Below are positions 19,173-28,343 of a stretch of 64,000 nt of DNA, piece by piece. The stretch covers positions 744,001 through 808,000 of the forward strand of contig CAXHTR010000004.1 of the NCBI GenBank assembly GCA_964019655.1, in the 5' to 3' direction. Under the pieces are notes generated by a model, which saw nothing but the letters and a program-made list of their open reading frames with translations, was not told the origin of the DNA and ran no database searches. The DNA comes from Perkinsela sp. pyNocScin1 (taxonomy: Eukaryota > Euglenozoa > Kinetoplastea > Prokinetoplastida > Perkinselidae). Both the position numbers and the translations under genes were made by a program. How positions within the stretch are numbered: position 1 is the stretch's first letter; every line of letters begins with the position of its first letter.

Positions 19173-20042
19173 TCATCGCTTGCGCCTCGGTGGCGAAACG
19201 CTTGAGTATGAGCTCTCGCTCGAATAGCTCTCGGCTCGTCTTCGCCTGTGGCGCCTTGGTGGGCTTTCGCTGCTGTAATAGTCGCTCGAAATGCTGCGAT
19301 ACCGTCGATCGCGGCGAGGCGGAGATGCACTGCTATAGTCATCACTCGATATACTGCGATATCGCCGGCGGCGCTCTGGGGTTTCGCTGCGGTACCGTCG
19401 GCTCCGACGCGTGGGCCTTTCTGAGTACTCGCGACGGCAGCGGCGCCGGTCAACGCTGTCATCACGGTGTTTTCGGCGGTGTGTAGATTTGCGTCGTCTG
19501 CGTGGAGATTCGTCTCGATGTCTTCTCGCTGGTGTGACTGAACGATGTCGCCGCCTCGGGCTTTCTTCTCTCCGGCGTTTACGGGGTGACTCGTCACGAT
19601 GCCGCCGTGCTGGCGAGTACGCATGCTCTCGACAGTCAATGGCCCTATGTCCAGTTCTCTCAGACTTGTAACACGCGTCGCGTGGCAAGCGTTTTCGCTT
19701 GCAATCACGGGACAGGTGGCCAGGCTCCCCGCAGTTATAACATTTGGCCGCATTTGGGCAGTCGCTTGCCCAGTGACCAGTGCGACCACACGTAAAGCAC
19801 GCATTTGTCCCGGAGCAGTCGGGGCTCGTCGAGACTGCGCACTGCACGCTTGACTCGCCAATTTTCTTGACATTTTCGATGCATCTAAGCCCGTCTTCGC
19901 GGCGCTCAAATTCGACGTGGGCGTACTTCCCCCGTGATCGGAGGCTTCGCACAGTGCCGAATGAGCGAACCACCTCGCCTATGGTCTGCTCAGACTCGTT
20001 GTTGAGGCCACCGATATAGACAGTGACATGCTCGGAGGACAT
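19173..20042 (-). CDS. RRM, zinc-knuckle and RS-domain RNA-binding protein
   Basis: 289 aa from an ATG at 20042. Residues 5-75 form an RRM (VTVYIGGL as RNP2, GKYAHVEF as RNP1). Two CCHC zinc knuckles follow ([28 protein letters not shown]). A third has lost its second Cys ([14 protein letters not shown]). From about residue 140 the protein is a long Arg/Ser domain with repeated SPPRR and YRSISSD units. This layout is that of SR-type splicing factors of the RS2Z/9G8 kind and of trypanosome RRM-zinc-finger SR proteins. Probably a nuclear factor in trans- or cis-splicing or mRNA export. Confidence 0.85.
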   Translation of the reverse strand: MSSEHVTVYIGGLNNESEQTIGEVVRSFGTVRSLRSRGKYAHVEFERREDGLRCIENVKKIGESSVQCAVSTSPDCSGTNACFTCGRTGHWASDCPNAAKCYNCGEPGHLSRDCKRKRLPRDACYKSERTGHRAIDCREHAYSPARRHRDESPRKRRREESPRRRHRSVTPARRHRDESPRRRRKSTHRRKHRDDSVDRRRCRREYSERPTRRSRRYRSETPERRRRYRSISSDDYSSASPPRRDRRYRSISSDYYSSESPPRRHRRRRAESYSSESSYSSVSPPRRKR

Positions 20043-20166
20043 GTGTATCCCTAGAACGAAATTTTTCTTTTAGACAATGTCAAAGGCAGAGATACAAACT
20101 TTCACTTAGATTAGCATTCATTACTCTCTCTATTAAGCGATCTAGCCCATGAACGAATATGCGGTG

Positions 20167-22629
20167 CTACATTATGCTCAGAAGCCGCTTGAGCTCAATG
20201 ACAAGGCGCCAGTCGTCAGTCTCCATCTCATCGCGGAAGGATTCCTTGAGGGCGTCGATGCTGTGACGCGTCATGTGCGTGTGGAACAGGCCTGTTGTTT
20301 GAACATGGCGCCCTATGCAGAGCTGTGGGTCGGCTGCTTGTATCTTGATCGCTACAGTTTGCTCTGGGGCTGCCTTTGAGACTTGCGAGTTCTCGTGTTC
20401 GATGCCGATGACAGTGCCGACGAGCTGTGGCTCGTTGTTCTTCATGGTGAAGCATGGGGAGTTCGGGCGCAGCTGGCCGCGCAGCACTTCAACGCCAAGA
20501 ATGATGGGGTCAGTACTTCGAAACGTCTTTACGACTTTGAAGGTGGCTGGAAACACAGCAACCTTGCTGTTCGCCTCTTTGCGTTTCTCCTTCTGCTTCT
20601 CACCATACTTTTGAAACTCTTCGAGCAGGCGATAGATGACATCACCGCAAAATATTGGAATATCGTTCGCATCAGCGATTTCTTGCGCTTCACGTGTGAT
20701 GGGCACATCAAAAGCGAGAATACTAGCCTTCTCTGGGGCTTTCTCTTTAATAAGAATGGCATTGAGAACGTGGCGCTTGTGCATGGGACCGATCGCGACG
20801 TGTGCGACGTCAACCTTATGTTCTCTGAGGAAACTAAGAAGTGCTTCAAGGGAGCCCATTGTTGATGCTTGGACGCAAATACCGATGCCCTTGAGCTGTA
20901 GATTTTGCTTGAGGGCGTCAAGATCTTTCATGACTTCCGCCATTGCGCTTTTCTTTGCATTCTCGTCAGATGCATCTGGAAGCAGAATGAGCGGTGATCC
21001 AGCGACGGCATCCTCGAGATCATGAGCAGCGATTTTGACGCCGCATGCAGCATGCACTTCCTGGTGGAATACCAAATCACCTTTGGCCCGAAGTTCACGG
21101 CAGACTTGGGGAGTGATGAGGGCCCGGATGTTCGTGACGATGGGCCCAGCGAAGCCACAGACAACGATGGTATCACCGACGCGAAGGCTACCGTTCACAA
21201 GGATGACATCGAGAGTTGTTCCTTGACCTTCCATTTTTTTTACCTCAAGAATCGAGCAGCGAAAATCATCTGTTGTGGAAACACGCGCTGACAAAAATTT
21301 TTGCATGAGCTGTACAAGAAGAACGAGAAGGTCTGGGATACCCTCACCTGTGTGTGCACTGACTGGCACAAGAGAAACATTCTTTTGGAAGTCTTTGTTC
21401 TCATAGTAAAGTTTTGAGTTAAAACCTTCTTCCATTAGCTGCTGGACGACATGAGCCACCCGGGTATTATATTCCTGGATGACATAGCCCTCCTGATGCT
21501 TAAGAGCATATTGGATAGGCCGGTCGGGGAAAGGTCTCCATCCGTATATACGATCGACCTTATTCATTGCCACAACGAAGGAGCACTTCCGTTGACGAAG
21601 AAGATGAAAGCTCTCTCGTGTCTGAGGCTCGATCCCCTTGGTGATATCAACAATAACGATAGCGATATCACACAGAGAGCTACCGCGGCTGCGAAGATTA
21701 GTAAAAGACTCGTGCCCTGGCGTATCAATGATAAGAAGTCCTGGAATCTTAACATTAAAGCGGTTATTCTCGGCAATTTCTTTTGTTTTTTCAACGATGG
21801 TCTCTAGTGGAAAGAAGGTGGATCCTATCTGCTGAGTAATTCCACCCGCTTCTGCGCCTTGCAGGTTAGTTCGACGAAGTTTGTCTAAGAAGCTAGTTTT
21901 GCCTGCATCGACATGTCCGAGAACGCAGCAAATTGGGGAGCGAAGCTTTCCTGTATTCTCAGCAGCTACTGCTTTTCGTCTTTCTAGTTCGAAAGATTTC
22001 GTAAGCAGCTTACGCTCAGTTGCTTCTAATGAAGATACTACCTCCCTCGTATTAGATTCAGTACTCATTAGGGCCTCTTGTTGCTCAACGAATGGATCTG
22101 CGACTAAATCCTCCCAGCTGTCAATTTTAAAGTCTTTTTGGCCAAACTCATTCGAACAAACACTTGATGCATCATCAGAAGAGAGTGCTGCAGCTACATA
22201 GACTGGCTCTGTTGGAGCACTTTCAGTCTGCGTCTCTGGGCTACTAATTTTCTTTTTTGCAGAAGTTTTCTTTGAAGCGTATAGATTCTTTCGGAAGCTT
22301 TTAGTATTATCCGATTCTTCCACTACATCTGGAACAATCAGACCACCACGTCTCAGAGATTCGAGCTTCTTAATTTGCTCTTGTCGTTGTTTCTGCGTCA
22401 TGGTCGAAACTTTACTTTCTTTCTCAACTTTCTTTTCCTCTTCTCTTCGACGCTCTTCTTCCTCGATTTTTCGCATCTCTTCTTCGATGCGCAATCTTTC
22501 TTGTTCTTCTTCCCTCTTACGTTGTTCTTCGGCTTCTTTTCGCTTTTGCATTTGAGCTTTTAACGCGCTCAGTCCTGCAGGCTTACTAGGGCCTTTGGCT
22601 GCTGGTTTTGCTGATTGTTTTGGCGGCAT
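20167..22629 (-). CDS. EIF5B: Translation initiation factor eIF5B
   Basis: 820 aa from an ATG at 22629. The N-terminal 100 residues are a Lys/Glu-rich charged region. The GTPase domain has GHVDAGKTSFLDKLR (P-loop), GGITQQIGSTFF (switch I), DTPGHESF and NKVD. Downstream are the beta-barrel II region, domain III and a C-terminal domain with PQLCIGRHV. eIF5B joins the ribosomal subunits after start-codon selection and hydrolyses GTP. It is shorter than the yeast protein mainly in the low-complexity N-terminus. It is the last minus-strand gene before the strand switch. Confidence 0.95.
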   Translation of the reverse strand: MPPKQSAKPAAKGPSKPAGLSALKAQMQKRKEAEEQRKREEEQERLRIEEEMRKIEEEERRREEEKKVEKESKVSTMTQKQRQEQIKKLESLRRGGLIVPDVVEESDNTKSFRKNLYASKKTSAKKKISSPETQTESAPTEPVYVAAALSSDDASSVCSNEFGQKDFKIDSWEDLVADPFVEQQEALMSTESNTREVVSSLEATERKLLTKSFELERRKAVAAENTGKLRSPICCVLGHVDAGKTSFLDKLRRTNLQGAEAGGITQQIGSTFFPLETIVEKTKEIAENNRFNVKIPGLLIIDTPGHESFTNLRSRGSSLCDIAIVIVDITKGIEPQTRESFHLLRQRKCSFVVAMNKVDRIYGWRPFPDRPIQYALKHQEGYVIQEYNTRVAHVVQQLMEEGFNSKLYYENKDFQKNVSLVPVSAHTGEGIPDLLVLLVQLMQKFLSARVSTTDDFRCSILEVKKMEGQGTTLDVILVNGSLRVGDTIVVCGFAGPIVTNIRALITPQVCRELRAKGDLVFHQEVHAACGVKIAAHDLEDAVAGSPLILLPDASDENAKKSAMAEVMKDLDALKQNLQLKGIGICVQASTMGSLEALLSFLREHKVDVAHVAIGPMHKRHVLNAILIKEKAPEKASILAFDVPITREAQEIADANDIPIFCGDVIYRLLEEFQKYGEKQKEKRKEANSKVAVFPATFKVVKTFRSTDPIILGVEVLRGQLRPNSPCFTMKNNEPQLVGTVIGIEHENSQVSKAAPEQTVAIKIQAADPQLCIGRHVQTTGLFHTHMTRHSIDALKESFRDEMETDDWRLVIELKRLLSIM

Positions 22630-22992
22630 AATGGCGGAATTTAGTTCATTTAAATTTCGGAACTAAAAGAAGAAGAAAGCGTAATCTGAAAATTTTCAAG
22701 TGATAATATTGGAAGTCTTCAAGCACTCGAGAATATATGGGATACTTTTCGGTTGAAATCGCTCAGCATAGTACGAGCTGCACGTTTAAGCTTAGGCAAT
22801 GGCGAAAGCATAAATTAAGAGCTTAATCATCGGAGAAATCGCGGGGTCTTTTCCAATTTATACTGATGATACAAATTACTGGAGAGTTTGCACCTATCCG
22901 AGAGAAGCCTTCGCGTATGATGAAATAATTAACTATTTCATTGCTTCATTGTGCGGTTTACAAAAAATTAATTGTTGTTGTACCAACTGAAA
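22630..22992. promoter_or_regulatory. Divergent strand-switch region
   Basis: A 363-bp AT-rich gap between eIF5B (minus) and the acyltransferase (plus). All convincing genes to its left are minus and all to its right are plus. In kinetoplastids such divergent switches are transcription initiation zones. I see no TATA-like box that stands out, no tRNA and no G tract. Confidence 0.55.
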
Positions 22993-24057
22993 ATGATGGC
23001 GAAGTTGCCCAGAGCTAGGTTATACGATTTGATGCACTCATTTCTGAGCTTATTCTTCGTTCTGAGCCTATTCTATATCAGCACAAGCTTCAGCATAATT
23101 CTACTTCCCCTGTACGCGCTACTCGTTCCATTTCATCGTGATCTATTCGTCAAAATTGGCAACATCTGTCAGAACCATTTTCTAGCTCTTGTAGTTCATC
23201 TCCTCGAGAAATGGTGCAGTCTCGAAATCAAAATCTCTGGAGAGCTCCCAACTAATTCTGAAAGTAGTATCATTATACCAAATCATTTGTCGCATGATTG
23301 GCCTGTTATCTGTGCTTTGGCCTATCATAGAAAATCACTCGGAAATCTCAAAATAGTTATCAAAGGTATCGTAAAGTTTGTACCAGGGTTCGGGTGGAGC
23401 ATATGGCTCATGTTTTGGCCTTTTGTTTCGCGGAAATGGGCTTTGGATAAAAACATACTCGAAAAACTATACACGAACTACGCTAATCAGAGCGAAAATA
23501 CTTTGCTATGTATGTTCTGCGAAGGCACAAGATATAGTGAAAAAGCTTATAAAGCTTCAAAAAAGTTCGCTGAAGAGAACACCGAATGTCCAAATATGGA
23601 GTACTGCTTAGTACCCCGAGCACGAGGCTTCATTGCTGCAACAAAATCCTTTCTTCGCTCTTGTTCTGAGCCCCTTTCAGTCTACAATATGACTCTTGTC
23701 TATGAAGGATTCAGCGAAAGAAATCCATCTATGATAGATATCATATTTCGTCGCCCCACAGGAAAGCGTTCAGTGATAATTTTCACGTCAACTGAGAAAT
23801 TAGACAATACTACTATTCCTTCAGATGAAACACTCAAAACGTGGTTGTTTCAGCGATTTTCAGAAAAAGAGGCTCTTCTCCAGGACTATTATGATCCAAA
23901 TTCAAACACAGACTTTAATGCTAAGATGCAGCGTGCTGGCCATCTCTCCATGCTCACTATCATGCCCCATACGCTTTTCTGTCTCATTGGATCGTGGGTT
24001 GCAACTCGAATGTACATCATTCTTTTTAAGTCCGCCATGCTTCTTTTGCCTTTCTAA
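22993..24057 (+). CDS. Lysophospholipid acyltransferase (PlsC family)
   Basis: 354 aa from an ATG at 22993; the frame upstream offers only a TTG. N-terminal hydrophobic helices (about residues 20-50) precede the acyltransferase motifs: NHLSHDW (the NHxxxD catalytic motif), a Gly-Phe-Gly-Trp block, FCEGTRYS (glycerophosphate-binding motif) and VPRARGF. C-terminal hydrophobic segments suggest an ER membrane protein. The order matches the AGPAT/LCLAT group that acylates lysophosphatidate or other lysophospholipids; the exact substrate cannot be read from sequence. Confidence 0.9.
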   Translation: MMAKLPRARLYDLMHSFLSLFFVLSLFYISTSFSIILLPLYALLVPFHRDLFVKIGNICQNHFLALVVHLLEKWCSLEIKISGELPTNSESSIIIPNHLSHDWPVICALAYHRKSLGNLKIVIKGIVKFVPGFGWSIWLMFWPFVSRKWALDKNILEKLYTNYANQSENTLLCMFCEGTRYSEKAYKASKKFAEENTECPNMEYCLVPRARGFIAATKSFLRSCSEPLSVYNMTLVYEGFSERNPSMIDIIFRRPTGKRSVIIFTSTEKLDNTTIPSDETLKTWLFQRFSEKEALLQDYYDPNSNTDFNAKMQRAGHLSMLTIMPHTLFCLIGSWVATRMYIILFKSAMLLLPF

Positions 24058-24142
24058 AAATCTAGTACTACGTGGATTAAACCGGGTGACCATTCAACAA
24101 TATCTTACTTTTAGGAGTTTAAGTGCTAAATGATATACGAGA

Positions 24143-24568
24143 ATGCCTAAAAGAGCAGAGAAAACTGAAAATAGGCATACGTTAAGTAACATCGTAGACT
24201 TTGTCTCCAAAATCAAAGACATTGACTATCCCGAAACGCTATGTGATAAAGATGCAGATCGTTTTCATTCACAAGAAGAGCTTTCTAAGTACTCGTTGTC
24301 AGAATTAAAAGGATTCTGTCTGCATAATTATAATGTCATCTTGATAAAATGGATGAAACTTCGCCTGGAAAAAGAATACCATCAGTGCACTTTATTACAA
24401 AAATCTAATCTAGAAGTGAAGAAAGAAAGTGATGAAGAGGCAAATTTAAAAGAAATCATTGCCCATATAGAACAGCAGGAAGAAGAATTGCGCGACAACT
24501 TGTGCTACAGCAGATATCTTCTAGATGTGCTCCAGAAGCTCGAGCGCAATCCGGAAAAGTACCTCTAG
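24143..24568 (+). CDS. Small charged, coiled-coil protein of unknown function
   Basis: 141 aa from an ATG at 24143. It is rich in Lys and Glu, with a likely coiled coil in the second half (residues about 75-135). No signal peptide, membrane segment or known domain is visible. The frame is in the same direction as its neighbours and its composition is coding-like. The next gene's longest frame overlaps it by 44 bases, but that gene probably starts further on. Confidence 0.6.
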   Translation: MPKRAEKTENRHTLSNIVDFVSKIKDIDYPETLCDKDADRFHSQEELSKYSLSELKGFCLHNYNVILIKWMKLRLEKEYHQCTLLQKSNLEVKKESDEEANLKEIIAHIEQQEEELRDNLCYSRYLLDVLQKLERNPEKYL

Positions 24569-24638
24569 TTTTAGGGCTGTAATTTTTAGACTATATGGCA
24601 GTAAGCATAAACTTAGTACATTATCTTATCTGTTGGCA

Positions 24639-25568
24639 ATGGAAGTTTATGAACGCATCGTCCATAGGGTCCGTGGAGCAATGTGGGCTCATCATAGAAG
24701 GCTCATGCCCGAACGCCAAGCGCAGCGTATCCTAGGATATGTCTATAGTCACAAGTACGAATATCAAATCCGTTTTGATGAGATGACTATAACTGGTACA
24801 GAGCTCGATGGAAAGGTTGAAGTAGTCATTACACCGGCGGGATATGTCAAAAGTGTCCGTGTTGCACCAGATTTTGAAGATTACAATCAATGTGAACGGG
24901 ACAGCCTTCTTATGAGCGCCTATACAAAGGCCAAGCTAGAAGGCAATGTGCTGATGGCACAAGCAGAGTTAAAAATTTACCATCAATTTCTCCGAGACTT
25001 GAAGCCTGTCGTCATGGGAATACGAGATAACCCTGAGTTCTATACCATCAATGTGGGAATTAAACATGAAGATGAACAAGGTGAAGAGGATCACGAGACT
25101 CCGCATGGCGTTTTACGGGGCTCTAAAAGTGTGCAGCGTCATAGAACGATACCATACTCTAAAGCATCTACTCCATATGAAGAGTGGAAATATCGGCATG
25201 AGATGCTTAAAGCTTTCTTCCACTCACCAAAAGGAAGGCAATTCGCTCGAACATACGCTGGAAAAGACATTATTCATCGCTACTATAAGCAATATGCATC
25301 TGCTGTTAATCTTGATTATACTCCCCGTGGTGCCCCTGGTGCAGTAGAGGACGTTGCGCCACTAGATCTACCAGTACCATATATGTCTATGGATGAAACT
25401 GCATTGCTAAAGCGAAACTGGTTTGCGTACTTGGACAACGTAAACGTCGCACAAAAGCTTTGGAATAGAGTGCAGTCGTATGATAGAATGTCGTATGAGC
25501 GATCCTTACAGGCAGAGGGCAAAGCCTGGCACGCTGAAATCAACTCTGCTGCGTGCACGCGCTATTAA
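24639..25568 (+). CDS. Protein with a YbaB/EbfC-like segment, probably mitochondrial
   Basis: I start at the ATG at 24639 (309 aa) because the longer frame overlaps the preceding gene. Residues about 30-110 resemble the bacterial YbaB/EbfC nucleoid protein fold (GTELDGKVEVVITPAGYVKS, then an acidic stretch and a helix with alternating small residues). The rest has aromatic and basic residues (TPYEEWKYRHEMLKAFFHS) typical of mitoribosomal or RNA-processing proteins of kinetoplastids. The family assignment is tentative. Confidence 0.55.
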   Translation: MEVYERIVHRVRGAMWAHHRRLMPERQAQRILGYVYSHKYEYQIRFDEMTITGTELDGKVEVVITPAGYVKSVRVAPDFEDYNQCERDSLLMSAYTKAKLEGNVLMAQAELKIYHQFLRDLKPVVMGIRDNPEFYTINVGIKHEDEQGEEDHETPHGVLRGSKSVQRHRTIPYSKASTPYEEWKYRHEMLKAFFHSPKGRQFARTYAGKDIIHRYYKQYASAVNLDYTPRGAPGAVEDVAPLDLPVPYMSMDETALLKRNWFAYLDNVNVAQKLWNRVQSYDRMSYERSLQAEGKAWHAEINSAACTRY

Positions 25569-25686
25569 GATTCCCTGTGTAATATTGTTAGGCCAAGAAC
25601 TATTTTTAGGAGAAGTATTGTCCAAATTCAAGATTTTCTTTCTATTCATGATTTAACCACCCGAAGCCGAGTTCCATTCGTATTCT

Positions 25687-26622
25687 ATGTCCAAGGCACA
25701 CTCTGATGAACAGTATCCTCGAAAAGTTTCATCAAAGACGGCAAAACAAGGGGCAGTGTTCACTAAGCCTACATGGGCTTCTGCACCAAGGAAACGCGGC
25801 GTTCACCTTGAAGTATGGCGCCCAAAGAAAGGTGAGGACCCCAATAGCTCGAGATCCATCGTCGATTTTTGCTACCACGCATCGAATATATGCATCGACT
25901 CACACTCATACTATCTTTTTGGCTCAAAGTCAGATATCTGTGATTTCGTGATGCATCACCCTTCTTGCTCACGCGTGCATATGGCTATCGTCCACCACGC
26001 AGAGACAGGCGTGGTGTATGTCGTTGACTTAAATTCTACGCATGGCACATATATCAATGGCGTTCGACTACCTGCGGGCAAGCCAACAGAACTCAAAGCA
26101 GGTGGGGTGCTCAAAGCAGGGTATAGCAGCCGCGCGTATATTCTTCGAATACACGCCCCGATTCGAAAGGAAGTAAAAATGGAAGTTGCTGACTTCTTGA
26201 AGGAGCTAAAAGAAGATGATGCACCAGAAGAATCTGCCCAGCTAGCAGCCGAGAGCAATCCGAGTGAAGTAGGGCCACGTATGGGCTATCACATTCTCAT
26301 CAAGCATGCTGCAGTCCGCAAGCCGAGCTTCCGCGGTAAAGCAATAACGCGCTCGAAGGATGAAGCGATAGCGCTCCTCACAAGTGAAATCCGACCGAAA
26401 ATCGCTGCAAAGCCTGAGGAATTCGCACAAGTTGCAAAAGTATATTCCGAGTGTGTCAGCGGTCAGAAGTCCGGTGGTACAATGCCGCCGATGGTGAAAG
26501 AAAAAGATTGTGGTGATCTGAACCCTTTGCGCGACGCTCTGTGGGCCCTCGATGAAGGTGCTATTTCTGACCCTATCGAGACAATCTTGGGCGTACACCT
26601 CATTATGTGGAAGCGTGCATAG
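25687..26622 (+). CDS. FHA-domain parvulin peptidyl-prolyl isomerase (PAR45-like)
   Basis: 311 aa from an ATG at 25687. Residues about 75-165 form an FHA domain (FGSKSDICDF, SRVHMAIVHH, DLNSTHGTYING), which binds phosphothreonine. Residues about 195-311 are a parvulin domain (YHILIKH, SGGTMPPM near the active site, ALDEGAISDPIETILGVHLI). The FHA domain takes the place of the WW domain of Pin1. This FHA-parvulin arrangement is known from Trypanosoma (PAR45). Probable role: nuclear isomerisation of phosphoprotein targets. Confidence 0.9.
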   Translation: MSKAHSDEQYPRKVSSKTAKQGAVFTKPTWASAPRKRGVHLEVWRPKKGEDPNSSRSIVDFCYHASNICIDSHSYYLFGSKSDICDFVMHHPSCSRVHMAIVHHAETGVVYVVDLNSTHGTYINGVRLPAGKPTELKAGGVLKAGYSSRAYILRIHAPIRKEVKMEVADFLKELKEDDAPEESAQLAAESNPSEVGPRMGYHILIKHAAVRKPSFRGKAITRSKDEAIALLTSEIRPKIAAKPEEFAQVAKVYSECVSGQKSGGTMPPMVKEKDCGDLNPLRDALWALDEGAISDPIETILGVHLIMWKRA

Positions 26623-26698
26623 CCATGTTTCATGAATAAATACATCCATTTTTAAAGATTGGTTAACTCAAGCCCGCTCCATTTTTATACTTTTTGCA

Positions 26699-28204
26699 AT
26701 GCGTCTTTCCGTGTTCCAGCGATTCGGCCAGCGTACGTTTGCTATGCAGGCATACATGAACATTCATGCCAGCGTGACGTCGTCGCATTCGCTTCAGACA
26801 AGTAGCAAACGCTTCTTTAACGCGCCAGGGGCAGGGGCCCCCAGCAGCGGTGTCGCCTCTCCCTCAGCTGACCGCGTGTGGGAGCTCTGGAGCGAAGGCA
26901 ATCTCTTCGCACTGTCCATTTCCGAGCTTCAGGCCTTCCTCCGCGAGCAGGGCGTCCCACACATCGACCCGACGTGGCGGAAATCTACCCTCGTTAAGCA
27001 GGTCGAAGAGATCGTTTCTTCGCTGCGTAGTCACTCATCAAAGAGCGTCAAGAGCACTGAGGTCGCTCGAGCGACCCCCAGCGCAATCACAGCGAGTGAC
27101 TCGCTGAGTGAGCTCACCGCGGACGGTGTCTTCGACCAGGGGAGCACCTTTGTCGACGTTCAGCAGAGCGGTCTCTACTCGGGCGACTCGATGGGGCCGA
27201 TCATCCCGCGTGCCTTTCAGCTGATGCACGAAAGCCTTTCGCCAGACGTCGCCCTCAGCCGCATCAACACGTCGCTCTTCCCTGGTGGAAGTTCGAAGCT
27301 ACAGGCGTACACGCTGCTCCCGACGAACGCCGCCAACTCCAACCGCGGGCGGTTCAGCAAGGCCTTCCAGTGGTGCGTGCTTAACCTCTGGAACATGAGC
27401 ATGGACGGCGAGATGCATTTGTCTGTCGGTCGGATGCTCTTCTGGAAGGGGGCGTACTGCTACCCAGAGCCGGCGGAAGGCGAGCAGAGGCGTCTCATGT
27501 CTCTCTGGACCGTCCAGCAGAAGCTCCAGGCACAGCAACCGTACACGTGGGTGAGCGTCGCTTCCAAGCGAAACCGCGCGGCCGTTGATGAATTTCTGCA
27601 GCAGAATGCGTACGAGCGCTGTGGCCCAAGCGAGGATCCCATCGAGTCCTACCGTGTTGCTGTCAAGCGGGCCAATCGCGAGGTTCTCGAGGGTGAGGTC
27701 AGCAGCGACATGGCGACCACCTCCCTCAAGCCCTGCTGGGAGCGCTTTCTCCTCACATTTTACGTCCGTGACGCCATGCCAGACGTCCGCATCCAGATCC
27801 GCGCGCGGCTCCCGTTGAAAAAGAAGACAGGGGACATGTTCTCAGGGGTGAACCTTATCAAGATGAGCGGTGAAGCCGTCGAGCCAGCGCTGCCGGGTGA
27901 CCTCGGTGAGGTCCTCCACGTCACGAAGCGCTCAGTGAAGACGTGGAAGCGCACGATTGATAACCTCCGCGTTTCCTTGCTGATCTCAGAGATAACGAGC
28001 CAAGTCGCCTACGCTGGCGAGGGCAAGCAGACCGAAGACACCCGCATGGAGTACGAGATGCGGTGTACTATCCCGCAGCAGAACGACACCATCGACCTCG
28101 CGGCCATCAGCGAGGAGATCTGGGAAGCCACGCTGCAGTTCTCGAAGGCGCTCGAGGAAGGCATGGTGGACTTTGGGTGCATGCCGGAACAGACTGCCGA
28201 GTAA
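26699..28204 (+). CDS. Probable mitochondrial RNA-binding protein, SAP-like motif; possibly gRNA-associated
   Basis: 501 aa from an ATG at 26699. The N-terminus is basic and Ser-rich (MRLSVFQRFGQRTFAM), suiting mitochondrial import. Residues about 60-110 carry a SAP-like motif (LSISELQAFLREQG, then a Lys-Gln-Val helix). The body has conserved-looking Trp and Phe positions but no catalytic motif. The overall look recalls kinetoplastid guide-RNA-associated proteins (GAP1/GAP2 of the MRB1 complex), but this is from memory and unverified. If right, it would imply kinetoplast-type RNA editing. Confidence 0.45.
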   Translation: MRLSVFQRFGQRTFAMQAYMNIHASVTSSHSLQTSSKRFFNAPGAGAPSSGVASPSADRVWELWSEGNLFALSISELQAFLREQGVPHIDPTWRKSTLVKQVEEIVSSLRSHSSKSVKSTEVARATPSAITASDSLSELTADGVFDQGSTFVDVQQSGLYSGDSMGPIIPRAFQLMHESLSPDVALSRINTSLFPGGSSKLQAYTLLPTNAANSNRGRFSKAFQWCVLNLWNMSMDGEMHLSVGRMLFWKGAYCYPEPAEGEQRRLMSLWTVQQKLQAQQPYTWVSVASKRNRAAVDEFLQQNAYERCGPSEDPIESYRVAVKRANREVLEGEVSSDMATTSLKPCWERFLLTFYVRDAMPDVRIQIRARLPLKKKTGDMFSGVNLIKMSGEAVEPALPGDLGEVLHVTKRSVKTWKRTIDNLRVSLLISEITSQVAYAGEGKQTEDTRMEYEMRCTIPQQNDTIDLAAISEEIWEATLQFSKALEEGMVDFGCMPEQTAE

Positions 28205-28343
28205 AATTTCCGAGATCCTGCGCAAGGCGTGCCATGTGTGATATTTTCGCATAGCATTGACGGAGTAAGGGTGTGAGCGTGAAATATTATGTGTTATTCT
28301 TCTCAGATTTTTCAACTTATCGAATGAACACGAACTCCCCATA

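Noticed and set aside
19139-19909. 256-codon minus-strand ORF overlapping the RS-domain gene
   Set aside because: A neighbouring frame of a low-complexity Arg/Ser region; the RRM and zinc knuckles are in the other frame.
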